Assembly (NCBI GenBank): GCA_022496805.1
Contig: CM040101.1
Location: 4,590,501 to 4,654,500 of the forward strand
Length of the DNA stretch: 64,000 nucleotides
From: Pohlia nutans
Lineage: Eukaryota > Streptophyta > Bryopsida > Bryales > Mniaceae
Reading direction: 5' to 3'
The notes under the pieces: model-generated
Told to the model about the DNA's origin: nothing
Seen by the model: only the letters and a program-made list of their open reading frames with translations
The model's database searches: none
Program-made: the position numbers and the translations under genes
Shown here: positions 48,147-59,495 of the stretch, one piece after another
How positions within the stretch are numbered: position 1 is the stretch's first letter
Layout: every line of letters starts with the position of its first letter

Positions 48147-48871
48147 TTAACCCCTAAAGGTTGGGCCTATGACCATGGAATCATGCTTTATCTATCACAC
48201 TCAATTTTGCTACTAAAAATAATGCAAGAATTCAAATATATATTTTTAGTAGATGAAACCACATGTCTAATACATATCATGAATTTTTTATAAATTTTGG
48301 TGAAAATTTGAAATTACTATGGTTTTATGAAGTGATTGTAAAGAAAATCTATACCAATTGCAAAATGTACTAGAAAATTCCGATTTTTTTACCTAAGGTG
48401 TAAATTACAATGAAGAAAAGTTTAGTTAATGAAAACCATCCATGTATCTAAATTTAGAATTTTTTGCTACACCTTGGTGATACCTACCGAATTTGTAACT
48501 ACAATAAAACACTCAGTCTTAAAAAAATTCCAAAAATTCAAAGTGAAGTAGAAACTAGACTTGGCAAGCTTCATTTTTTGAGTTAAGCTTGAATGCAATG
48601 GAACTCATTTTCATGGCCTAAATTTAGTTTAAGTAGAACAAGCAAAAAAATTCAAAATACACTACATGGTGTACCATTTTTATGTAGTTGGGACCCCATG
48701 TAAAATCTAAAAATAGCTTGAATGATTTGAATTCAACTTGAAGGGGTGGCATGACCAAGCAAAGTCCTTCACATAAAGAATTGGATGGAAATCATCCACG
48801 TAGCAGTTGGAATTGAACAGCCAGCTTCATTCATAAGCCAATTTTTGGTCTCGGCGGCGTTCAGGGGTTAA
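48147..48871. repeat. TTAA-flanked element, family M, copy 2
   Basis: TTAA flanks; begins CCCCTAAAGGTTGGGCC and ends GGCGGCGTTCAGGGG. Nearly colinear with 3203-3933. It lies about 220 bp upstream of the eIF3i start. Confidence 0.85.
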
Positions 48872-50233
48872 CCCTTACATGTCAGAGGGTAAGGGCCAAA
48901 CCTAGATATGTTATAAAATTTTACTTCTGCAACTTTGATGAAGTTTGGTCCAAAAGAAAAAATGAAAAGCATGATGTTTAGAAATTATCCGTACAGTCAA
49001 ACTTCATCAAAAAATAGTTTTAAATACTCATTTAATGAATTTAGAAGCATTTACCATTTAATATTCACAAAAATTACAATTTTTATTTTTAGAATTTGGA
49101 ATTTGGTATGATTGGTTAAAACTAAACATTATATTCTAAAATTTAAAAAGGAAAAAATTTCAAATGAGTGAACATCATTAGTTTCCCAAAATAATAAGTT
49201 TTATAACATTAGGACAATATTGAGGTCTTTGTCTTTGAAAAATTCCTTAGTGAACTTCAATATTGCAAATGAAGTGTATCAAACAACACTAGAACATGAT
49301 CTCGACCCCCAATTTAACCCCTAAAGGTCACTAGCTTTTTTGGGCTTAAAATCATCATCGCTTTTGATGTGTTATAGGTCTAAATGTAAGTGAGGTATAG
49401 AAATCTCAACCGTACAATCTTGTAACATACATGTTGTAGATCATGTGGATCAATTTTGGGGTCATTTGGCCATATAGATTGCAAGATCATAGTGTTTTAG
49501 TGCTAAAAAAGGATGCTGCAATTTTCCAAGCAACACAGTTAGAGGTGAAATTCGTTTTCAAAATTACTCTAATGAAAAAACGTTGAACTAAAAAGTTGTT
49601 CAAAATCATCATATAAACACATTAGTACCAAAAAAGCCTCATGAAAAAAATTTAATGTGCCCTAAAATGGCCTTGCAATGTCAAAAAGTAGCCCGAAAAG
49701 TGACCCATTTGAACCAAAAAGCAAAAAGTGTCCAAACTAGACCCGTGCACTAAAATGACTCCCAAAAATTCATAACAACATGGATTGACCTGAAAATTTT
49801 ACCATGATAACTAGACTTCAAGGGAAATTCAACCCAACAAGTTTTATTGAAAACGGACTTGGGATAAAGGAGATACAAGCTCCCGAAGTTACTGCCATCA
49901 AAATTCACAGAACTGTCCAAAAAAAAAACATACCTACTTTCAAATGATCACCAAAAATTTAATTCATCTCGGATTGATCTGAAATTTTTACCACACATTC
50001 CATACATCATGCGGGGAGTTTATTCAAAATTTCAGCAAAATCGGACATGTTTTGCAAAAGTTACAGCTCTTCGAAGGTGACTGTACCCCCAAAAACGTCG
50101 ATAATATGGACGCCGGGACGCTTAGGGGTTAAACAAAAATTAAAAACTTGGAAAATGTCATTTTCTGACTATGGGCAGTCACTGTTGTCTGGGTTGCGAC
50201 CAGAAAATGGTCGATCGGTCATTTAGGGGTTAA
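48868..50233. repeat. TTAA-flanked element, family D, split copy
   Basis: Starts CCCTTACATGTCAGAGG, sharing its left TTAA with the family M copy before it, and ends GGTCGATCGGTCATTTAGGGG. Removing the inserted element at 49314-50132 (with one TTAA) leaves about 551 bp, equal to the intact copy at 37963-38512 in reverse orientation. Confidence 0.88.
49314..50132. repeat. TTAA-flanked element, family E, inserted in family D
   Basis: TTAA flanks; begins CCCCTAAAGGTCACTAGC and ends GCCGGGACGCTTAGGGG. About 815 bp, no coding capacity. It interrupts family D, so it is the younger insertion. Confidence 0.88.
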
Positions 50234-50773
50234 AGACATAGAGGTGAAATAGGTGCAGCCCGAAAGAATCTGAACCCAAATTTCAAGTCAGGGAATACCT
50301 CTTAAGATGCCCCCATTTCAGGATGGGAGACTGCCCCTAATTCAACACATTGATTAAGTTCTTCCATGGGATGTTGATTTGCACATTGATTACGCTCCTC
50401 CATGGCCCCATCAATTCAGACATGCAAGGTGATCCGTAGTCCGTCTATTGTCAATAATCATATGTCATGTGTCACACAAGATAGCATGAAAGTGTGTCAG
50501 CCTGCCCACAAAGGGCACGTGATAGCGTGTAATTTGATTGAGCTCCTGTGTGTAACTGAGTCCGACATGAAAAACAAATTTGGGAGAAAACTCCCCTCCC
50601 CACTCGATGATTCGTCTCACCTCCACTACAATTCTAATCCCCCTCTATCAGTGCTTGCAAAGAATTTGGAACCGCAATTTCATTACCTTTTAAATGGAAC
50701 AATTTCCACATTTAAAGTTTTTTAATTATTCCCTCAAAACTAAGCTCCTTGGGCTTATCATGTCCTTTAAGGG

Positions 50774-51508
50774 TTAACCCATAAACGTCGGGTCTGTGAC
50801 CATGGAATCTTTCTTTACCTATCACACTCAATTTTGGCACTACAAATAAGATTAAAAATCAACTTTATGTTTTTAGTAAATGAAGCCATGTGTCTACTAC
50901 AAATCAAGAAATTTTCATAAATTTTGAAATCACTGTGATTTTTTGAAGTGATTGTAAAGAAAATTCATATCAATTACAAAATGTACTCAAAACTTATGAT
51001 TTTTTTACCCAATGTGTAAATTACAATGAAGAATAGTACAACAAATGAAAATCATTTGTGTATCCAAATTTAGAATAATTCCCTACACCATGGTAATACC
51101 CACCAAACTTGTAATTCCAATAAAAGACTCAATTTTCAAAGTTTTCCAAGAATTCAAAATAAAGTAGAAAGTAGGCTTTGTAAGCTTCATTTTGTTGGTT
51201 CATCTCAAATGCAATAGAACTCATGTTCATGGCCTAAATTTAGTTTAAGCAAGAAAAAACAAAAAACTCCAAAATACACTACATGGTGAACCAATTTTAC
51301 TACTCTTTTTGTAGTTGGGATCCCATGTAAAATCCAAAAATAGATCAAATGACGTTAATTTAACGTGAAGAGGTGGCATGACCAACGAAGAACCTTCACA
51401 AAAAGAATTGGATGAAAAATCCTTCATCTACTCTGCAATATTTCAGTTCACTTTAGATAAGTTACATCCATATGTCAATATATGGCTGCAATGACGTTTA
51501 AGGGTTAA
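50774..51508. repeat. TTAA-flanked element, family M, copy 3
   Basis: TTAA flanks; begins CCCATAAACGTCGGGTC and ends CAATGACGTTTAAGGG. Colinear with copies 1 and 2 but more diverged. Confidence 0.82.
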
Positions 51509-54202
51509 AAGATGAAGTCAGAAGTCCCAATTGGACCTTATGGTTTTTTAAAGTCCTAAAGGAAGAGCACCCAATTCCAACAGTGTACCCAATATCGATA
51601 ATTTCTAAACATGGTAGTCATTCTAGAATGTTAATCTAGGTAGACCATAGATAACTTATCATTTTTGTCAATAAACAATAAAGGCTCTGTGATGTACTTA
51701 GATTTGCGTTCTAAGATGAATGCCATATTTAGAAATTATTGGCATTGAGTATACTATCAAAGTTGGGTGCTACTACCTTATGTGGACTTCATTTTGTTGA
51801 TATTTTTTATCAACATGTGCAATGTTCTTTACTACACTAAAATTGTGATTTAGTGTCTAGAATATTGTTTCTCAACACGAATACTATTTGACTTTTGGAA
51901 ATACAGTGTCCCATAAAAAGCATTTTACAATAAAATAATAAAAGCTTCAAATACAGCTTATGGATGTAGTGCTTCAATGATGAATGACAACTCATGTCAA
52001 CTTATGTCACTTTGATCACTTCAAAAGAACATGCCGCACTCTTAGTAGAAGTGGGAACATGCCGCACTCTTACAACAACCTAGTGCCCACCGGACAAAGT
52101 ACCATTGGAACAAAACTACTCTTCAATATGTAGGATTGTCCTAGTGTCAACTTATTGCTTACATTAAGTATTCTGAATCAATTTCAAATGCATATAACAA
52201 TAGAGTTTTCCACTTATAGCCTTAGTTTTATTGAAATTTTGGGAAACGTAAATTGAGTGAGGTTCATTAATTAGCAAAAAACAGAGCATGCGCCGGATGA
52301 GCCGGTAGTGGAGATAGAAGCATTGATTTGGATTTAGCACAAGCATATACCTAATTCGGGGACATCATGGGTGGAGTCAAAGCTTGGGGCTCCCTGAAAT
52401 AACTAAAATTGGTTGGATCAAGAAAACCGAGGGTCTAAAGTTTTTGGGCACCATTTTTGGAGCCTTGAAACTTGACACCTCTAGTTTTTAAAAAGCAATT
52501 GACATGTTTACTTTTATTGAGTTCTCAACCATAGATTTCACAAACTCTGGTCCAGTCACCCCGTGAGTCACCCGTCTTTTACAAACTTTGTGGATAACTC
52601 TAGTTACTCTCATTGTTCACTGAAAGTTTGCAATGTAAATACACAAAAATCAACGATAATCGCTAATTTATGGAAATGACCCAAAATTGGAATAATTTAT
52701 CCAGTTCGAAAGAGCATAACTTACTATTGACGCATATGAAATAACTTGAATGTAGCACTCAAGTGACAGTTCCCTCGATTCCTGCACAAGAGTGTCATGC
52801 TCCCCAACTGACGCATTTTTAACCTCTAAATACCTAGAGGTTATGATTATTATGCCTCAATAGTGGTGAAGTTCTTCACATAAATTGTCTCATGGTTTGA
52901 TAGGGGTGTCTTGAGATCTCTTTGCAAGCAATCAAAAAATAATTTTATAATGCAAATTATGCAAAAGATGATTCAATGTTGTACATAAATATACACTTTT
53001 GGCCAATCGATCCAAAATTCACAAGATAATGAGTATTTTTGTATTTTTCATATAATTAAAACAACAATCTCTTTTTTTGATCAAATTTAAACATATTTTG
53101 ACATTATTACTTAATCCAACCAAATGGATGTCATGGAAAAGTCATCATCTACAACTTTCATTCGTATGTCAACCTCAAAGAATGGATTTAATGTGAATTT
53201 TATAGCTCAAAAGTTTGGAAATTGTTTTGTCAAAATCGGGAAGCTCATATGGAATGGAAGGACCTAGTAATTTCAATTTCGATTTTTTCTCTAATCCGAT
53301 TTCACTTATGTGAAGGTAAACTACCTGAAAGACTCTTGTAACAAAAATAAATTCTGGAAACATCACCACGGATGAGAATAGGAGTAATGATATAAAGGCA
53401 GTGCGTTTGAAGGCTACTGAATGTTATGTGGGTTTTCATGACATGCAAATGTGTGCTCTCAAAAGCTCCATCTCTTGAGGTCTTCACTCCTCTGCCTCTT
53501 CCTTTCCCCTCTCAGTAAACAATGACAATTGTCAAATCTTGAACTCATCAAGACCCCAAGCATGGCAATTTTTTTTGTATATATATATAGCCAATTTGCA
53601 ATTTGAAAGATGAGCTTGCTATGTTGCTCTAAGATAAATTGGGTAAAAAAATAGAGTATATTGCCATAATGTTCACTTATCAATGGTATATATAGCCAAA
53701 AATTCTATAAAAAGCTATGTATTTGTAGTTAAAACATTGTAAATTGCCAAAAAATGCTTTCTATTTTTCAAGTTTCAATTTTCAATTCGCTAATGGGACT
53801 CCCTTGAAAAATGAAAAAAAAGAAAATCACTGCCACTAGGGACTGCGTCGCAGAGCAAGCTTGCACTCTGAATCATGACACCTCCAATGATGCAGTATTT
53901 ACTGATGTGGCAAATACCTGGAGAGGGATTTTCTCATACCCGGAGAGGGTGACACTGATTGATACCCTTCCCTTTCCGGTCTTATTTCGTGATCACTACA
54001 GTACCACTTTCACTGTGTGCGGAGCTTGTCGTCGTGCTCTTCCGAACATCGTTTAGAGCTGGATTGATCACGACAAGGGCTCTCCGAAGCAACATTTCTA
54101 TTCGGATTGTTGCTGTTTTCTTTTTTCCTGGAGTTTTTCGGGTTGAGAATTCATAATCTTTTGCGGAATTGCTTGCCGGCTGGGAGTTGCGGGCGGAACA
54201 AC
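51509..54202. other. Gene-free AT-rich stretch
   Basis: Short ORFs only, none recognised. A direct repeat (GAACATGCCGCACTCTTA) occurs twice near 52028-52072. The last ~380 bp (from about 53820) become richer in GC and are probably promoter and leader of the small gene at 54203. Confidence 0.45.
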
Positions 54203-55231
54203 ATGTCGCAGCACCCGATTTGGGTGAGCCGACTCGCTCTAGGCGGTGCAGCGTAAGTGACTCCTCAACTCACATGTCGTCGTGAATGTGAAATTTTCGG
54301 TGAATTTTTCGAATGGTTGATGTTGCCATGTCTGCGGAATTCTTTCAGATAGCATAGACTCTGTTTAGGTCAATGCTGCATTCTTGTCATGCTTGGATGC
54401 AGTTGGCCTTAAGGAAGGGTTGTCAACTTGTCGGTTTATCTTCGCTCTTGTATGTAAGGGGAAAAGATGTGGAGGATTTTGAGGTTTAATTCTGGAACCC
54501 GTCCTTTGTACTATGTTCCTCGACCTAGGGTTAAGGTAAGTTCCCTTAACCCTAAGCGTCCACTGTGTATTTTCTGTAGTGTAATTGGACCCCTACTGCA
54601 AATCATCTGTTTGTGTGAAAATGACTTCAGTTTGACACGATCGACAGTGTTGATCTTGTAGTATAGAATAAGAGCTTTAAAATGATGTATTGCAATCAGA
54701 AAACCAAGATAAAATGAGAAAATGTCACTGTTGCAAAGTTCAGTGATGCAGATGGCCATATTGGGCGTTTTAGACGCTTAGGGGTCAATTAAGGATCTGA
54801 CGTGACGAGAATTAATCTCAAATTCTTTAGGTTGTTGCCAAGAGAGAATGGAACGGAACACAAGCCGTTTTGTAAGTTTTGGAGTTGTATTGAATTAGTT
54901 ATGAATTCTCATACTTACCATGGTGTCTTTTGCAAAACCACGCATGAGACTATGCTTATTTTGATCTTCAGAACCTGGCCTCTTTTCTCAAAAGAAACAA
55001 GTTTCTTGTCTAACTTTCCGTGAAGCATCGGCTTTCTGTGGTTTCCATTGTGGAATGATCTTCATGTTAGATTCTATGTGCAGGCTGCTTGTTTTGAGCG
55101 TCACAACGTATGACATTCACCGTTCCATTGAAGCAAATCAAACCCCGCCAACAGAGGAACAAATTGCTGCACTGACTGCTCAGATTGAGGAGTCAAGACA
55201 ATCAGGAGAATCTCCCAAGAATTCCGCGTGA
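54203..55231 (+). CDS. Small conserved-looking 96-aa protein, four exons, unrecognised
   Basis: Exons 54203-54252, 54484-54535, 54831-54871 and 55084-55231 have GT..AG borders and join in phase to 291 bases (96 residues plus stop). The start ATG follows a GC-rich leader. The product opens MSQHPIWVSRLALGGAA, then TRPLYYVPRPRVK, a short basic/polar part, a likely membrane segment (TQAVLLLVLSVTTYDI, residues about 44-59) and a polar tail HRSIEANQTPPTEEQIAALT with helical character. Four exons that all fit, GC-rich codons and a plausible domain layout support a real gene. I do not recognise the family; a small mitochondrial or other membrane protein is possible, but nothing in the sequence settles it. 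A TTAA element fills most of its second intron. Confidence 0.68.
54546..54788. repeat. TTAA-flanked element filling an intron
   Basis: Left TTAA then CCCTAAGCGTCCACTG; right end GACGCTTAGGGG followed by TCAA, a one-base decayed TTAA. It makes up 243 of the 295 bases of the second intron of the 96-aa gene. Confidence 0.78.
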
Positions 55232-56817
55232 GATTCTGTAAATTTTGTAAACAGTGGGGTGTTATAAAGGAGCTTTTGGATTCTAAATTTCCTTCAGTGA
55301 GAGAATTGCACATTATGACTCAACATGATTGTTACAGTCCATGTGTATAATTGGAGCTTTGCTACTGGATGTGTCATTTGGAGCTAAGAAGGCCACAACA
55401 CAGGTATGTAATGCTTCTTGTAAGACTATGCATGGGAGTTTAGGAAGACTAAGGTAACTAAACCCAAAAGTGACAACATCCTCAATGTGACATCTACATT
55501 TATCACCGAAAAGAATGTATTTGAATCCAACAATAGTTTCAAAAGTAACTAATGGGAATTAAAAAGTTCTTTTAAGGCAACCAATGGGAGTTGAAACATC
55601 AAAGGTGTCCAATTAAGGATAATCTAGTGTTAATAATAAGTTTTACTATGATCTCAACTTTAAAAGACCATAGAGTATTATTGGAGTGTCAAAAAAATAT
55701 GAAACAACTTGCATTGTGATTCTTGTCAAATTTCAGAGTGTACCTTTCATTCACAAAAGTGAGATCAGAATAAGTGTCACTTTTAGGTTTGGTTACCTGA
55801 AGTAGTCTCTGTTGTACCATGGCCAAATGTAGTATCTTACTAGAAGTGAAATTGCTGTTGGATATTCCTAGAAGGGAAACATATGACATTAGACAAGAAT
55901 GCTACTACCGAGAATAGCAATTCCTTCTTGTATGGTAATTTTAAATTTTTTTCGTCCTTTGGCCACCTTGCTCACTGAAAGAATATTCTTTCTCTATATG
56001 CAAGTTTGCAAATTACTTGAATTCAAGATTTAGCAGTGACGTAACATTCTTGAGTAATACCTTTGGACTTGTTCATTAAAAAAATCTAAATTCTTTTTGG
56101 ACATAATTGGGCTTGGGTTCATGATAGTCTTTGCATATGATCTACATTCTTAGTTGTGTAGAATTATCCTAGCTTCATGTAACAATGTTATGTATAAATC
56201 AAGAATGAAATAAGAAACATTGGTAGGCTTTTGCTCAAGTCATATACAGATTCTACAATGACTCCAAATTATAACTCCGACCCAACTCTTGTGCTACGGT
56301 ATATCAATTTTGCATCAGATATTAGAGTTTTCCAGCTATGTGGTAGGTGGGTCGGGTGAAAGGTGGGTGATTGCACATAGGAGGTCTCAAATTTGAATCT
56401 CCACAGGTGAACAATAGACCAAATTTTGCTCCCAGTCCATTTGTGTCAGAATGCTCCAGAGGTGAAACTCCAATGTGCTTCTTTCTTATGGTGTTTTGAA
56501 CTTTGCCCTCACTTCCTCCTTTTCTTCCTCTTTGGGCAACCATTGATGGATAACTCTATTTGCATTTGAGAACATTAATATTTTTATCAAAGCATTTAGA
56601 ATCAAATCATCATAAGACCTTCAAACTTATATTTCTTATTAACTTTGGTTACTAGTTATTGGTTACGTGATAAAAGAGTTTACCTTCAAAAGAGTCGTTA
56701 ACAATAGCACGCGTGCTATGTGGATCCTAATGGCCTAAGTAGTAGCACTTCCGCTAACATTCACTTCATTCACGCTGGTCCTTTGGAGCCCAAAGTTACT
56801 CCTCTTCTTATTAGGGG

Positions 56818-57043
56818 AATGGCCTGATATAGGTACCACTTTTACACGTCTCACATAGTGTGACTTATGTCTAACTCATTTTATGTGTGCTAAAAATTCT
56901 GTCTTGAACACCATGTATGTAGTTGCAGCCATGGTCTCTATAACACCCTCTAATTTTTGTTATTTTCTGATGTTTTTTTCTTACCAAAAAGATATTTCTC
57001 AAAAATCACACTATTTTTGGAAGGGGTACCCATATCAGGCCAT
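56818..57043. repeat. MITE family H, copy 2
   Basis: Begins AATGGCCTGATATAGGTACC and ends GGTACCCATATCAGGCCAT, near-perfect inverted repeats. Same size as the copy at 1506-1730. Confidence 0.82.
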
Positions 57044-57477
57044 CCTACATTATTACCCCCAACATTCGAAGCTCTGGTATTTGGAGATGATCTTTCTAAG
57101 TTCCATTCACTCTCCGCATTATATTTGAATGCAAAGCATCAACAATCAGTTCTAGATAGCTTTTGAAATAAACTCAAACCGACTCTGGATTGGAACAGAG
57201 TCAAACCATAATCACCGACACCGCCAAAAACTGTCAGCTGTCACTAAAATCTTTCTTACCGACGGACATCGAATGCATTCCAATGCATCGATCAGGAGTC
57301 GGTATCGACAAGCTCCGGAGTAGAATCTCAGCACACACAGGAATCCCCGTTCGAACTTAGCCAAACATACTTGAAAGCATTCTAGCAGGAGCATCTCACA
57401 CTGACAGTAGAATTTCATATCGGAGCTTGCTTGATCAAACGGCCCTGAATTATATGATGCTCTTCAACAAAATCTAG

Positions 57478-57620
57478 AATGTTTTCCAAAGCATCCAGAT
57501 CTCTTGAATGCTTTCTCTCTTGAATATTTTCTCTCTTAAATGTTTCTAAAGCATCCGGATCTCTCGCACCGTTTTCTCTCTTGAACGTTTTCCAAAGCAT
57601 CCGGATCTCTCGCACAACCT
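57478..57620. repeat. Minisatellite
   Basis: Three imperfect units containing CAAAGCATCC(A/G)GATCTCT and TTTTCTCTCTTGAA lie in tandem. The minus-strand 94-residue ORF covering it shows the repeat as GARDPDALETFKREN-like protein repeats and is not taken as a gene. Confidence 0.7.
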
Positions 57621-59495
57621 GCACGGTTGAGAAAGGGCTCCAATGAACCCGCCGGGTTCGATTTGTGAACAGTCGATCTACACAACCGGAGAGGTTCACT
57701 CACGACGTCCGACTGATGTGCACACGTTTTCCCATTATGCGTCTACATTAGCCTCTTGTTGCGGGGATTTATTCGAGGGTTAAAGCCCACATGGCAGGAT
57801 GCTATTGCGTGTTTTCTATTCTCGGCTCGGAGCGGACTAAGTTAATCCAGGTCCCCAGAATTTCATGCTAGCCTGGGGGGGGGGTCCAACAGTGTCGGCG
57901 CTTTGTCTATCTCGCCTCTCCCGCCATAAAGGTCGCCCCAAACAAGTCAGCACCGTTCTCCTCCTTTTTCGATTGATGCTCTAAAAGTCAAGCTCCTAGA
58001 TACACCCTCTGTCGAAGCATCATCAGAATGATCATCTGAGTAAGGTTTTAATACTCGTTTCTCTCCGTAAAGTGTGGGCTTGGGCGTTTCCCAAATACTG
58101 TTGTCACGAGGTTCTTGCAATTGATCAGTTGTTAGTCGCCGCTGTGTCTGCGTTGTAGAGAATATTTAAAAACTTGAAGAAGCTCCGACAGTTTCGATCT
58201 AGTCTGTATATATCTCCGTCGACTATTATAAAATCTTGAGTTGTGAGGAGAGAGAATTCGGTGTGTTTTGGAGGGTCCCAGAGTTTCTTGATCGGTTGTG
58301 TTGAATCTCAAACGTTAGTTGGATCTCATCGAACTTCTAAACGTTGACATTTACTTCAAGAAATGTTTTAGACTATTGATGTATCAAAAGGAAAAAAACG
58401 AATGTATCGTTCTTGTACAGCAAGACGTAGACCTTGCTTTCCTCTTCTAGATCAGAAAGACTCACTCAGCGCTCGATCGATGCATAACGGATGCAACCGA
58501 TAAACACGGAAATCGGATCGATTAGAAGCCTCAGGATATGGAGGCTGCTGAGAACGATCTGTATTCCCTGCACACGTTGATTCAATAGAGGTATGTACAT
58601 CACAACGATTCCGGATGTTGTGGGTAAAATGTAAAAGCCTCTAGATAATAACTTTTGGAGAGGTTCAAAATTGAGGCTGCAACTAGAATAGTGGGATACA
58701 TTTCATTTTGTTGAGAGCCTGAAGTTTTGTTACATTCTGATTGAATGTGAGGAAGTTTGACACTATTTGAAAAACGATCCAATGCTGTAGGGACAGAACC
58801 TCTCGTAGCATAGCGTGTTGAACGAACTCAAAATCAACTTTGGACCTCCATATCTTACTATACTTTTAAATGTTTGAATTGAGTCAGTAGGTCTAGATGG
58901 ACAGGTGTTAGTATTCCACTGAATTACCAAGGAAGAGGTCTTGTATTGACAAAAGTTAAATCTACAAGGACTTCTAAATTACTCCTACCAACGTGGGGTT
59001 TTGTAAGCCCCTCATCAAAAGCTTGCCCTTGATTTTGAACTTGCTTAGGCTCCATGGGGTGACTCCTTTCAATTCAAAATCTTCAAAAATAATCCGTAAG
59101 ACCCTGAAACTCAAAACTCAAAAAACATTCTTATTAGAAGTAATGTGTGAGAAAGTATGAGTAGGTTGCTACTCAAAAAGCAAACCAGTGCTGTAGTGTA
59201 TTGTGGACATATAGCTGCTTGTGAAATGCACTGATTTCTAGGAGGTCAAAGCAAAAACTCAACATGAAACTAAGAACATATATCATTCTCGAACTACCTT
59301 GGCTTGATCCCGTTTCTACAGTCTCTTTGTTTTCAGAAGAAAAAAAAACCTTGAAGAGAACGTGAGAATCAACTGTAGAGGCATCATTTCTGCTGTGGAG
59401 GAATCATGATAGAAAAGGAACCAGCTGAAGAATGTTCCGTGCGCATGGACTGATATTTCTTAAAGAATGTTCTCATCATGCAGGAGTGGCAAGCA

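Larger units (their letters stand above)
55232..59477. other. Gene-free stretch before the U-box gene
   Basis: Holds the MITE at 56818-57043, the minisatellite at 57478-57620 and GC-richer sequence at 57640-58500 that may contain promoter and leader of the U-box gene (an untranslated first exon is likely, see below). No coding exon recognised. Confidence 0.45.

Noticed and set aside
57415..57699. 94-residue minus-strand ORF with repeated RDPDALE/FKREN peptides
   Set aside because: Explained by the minisatellite at 57478-57620.
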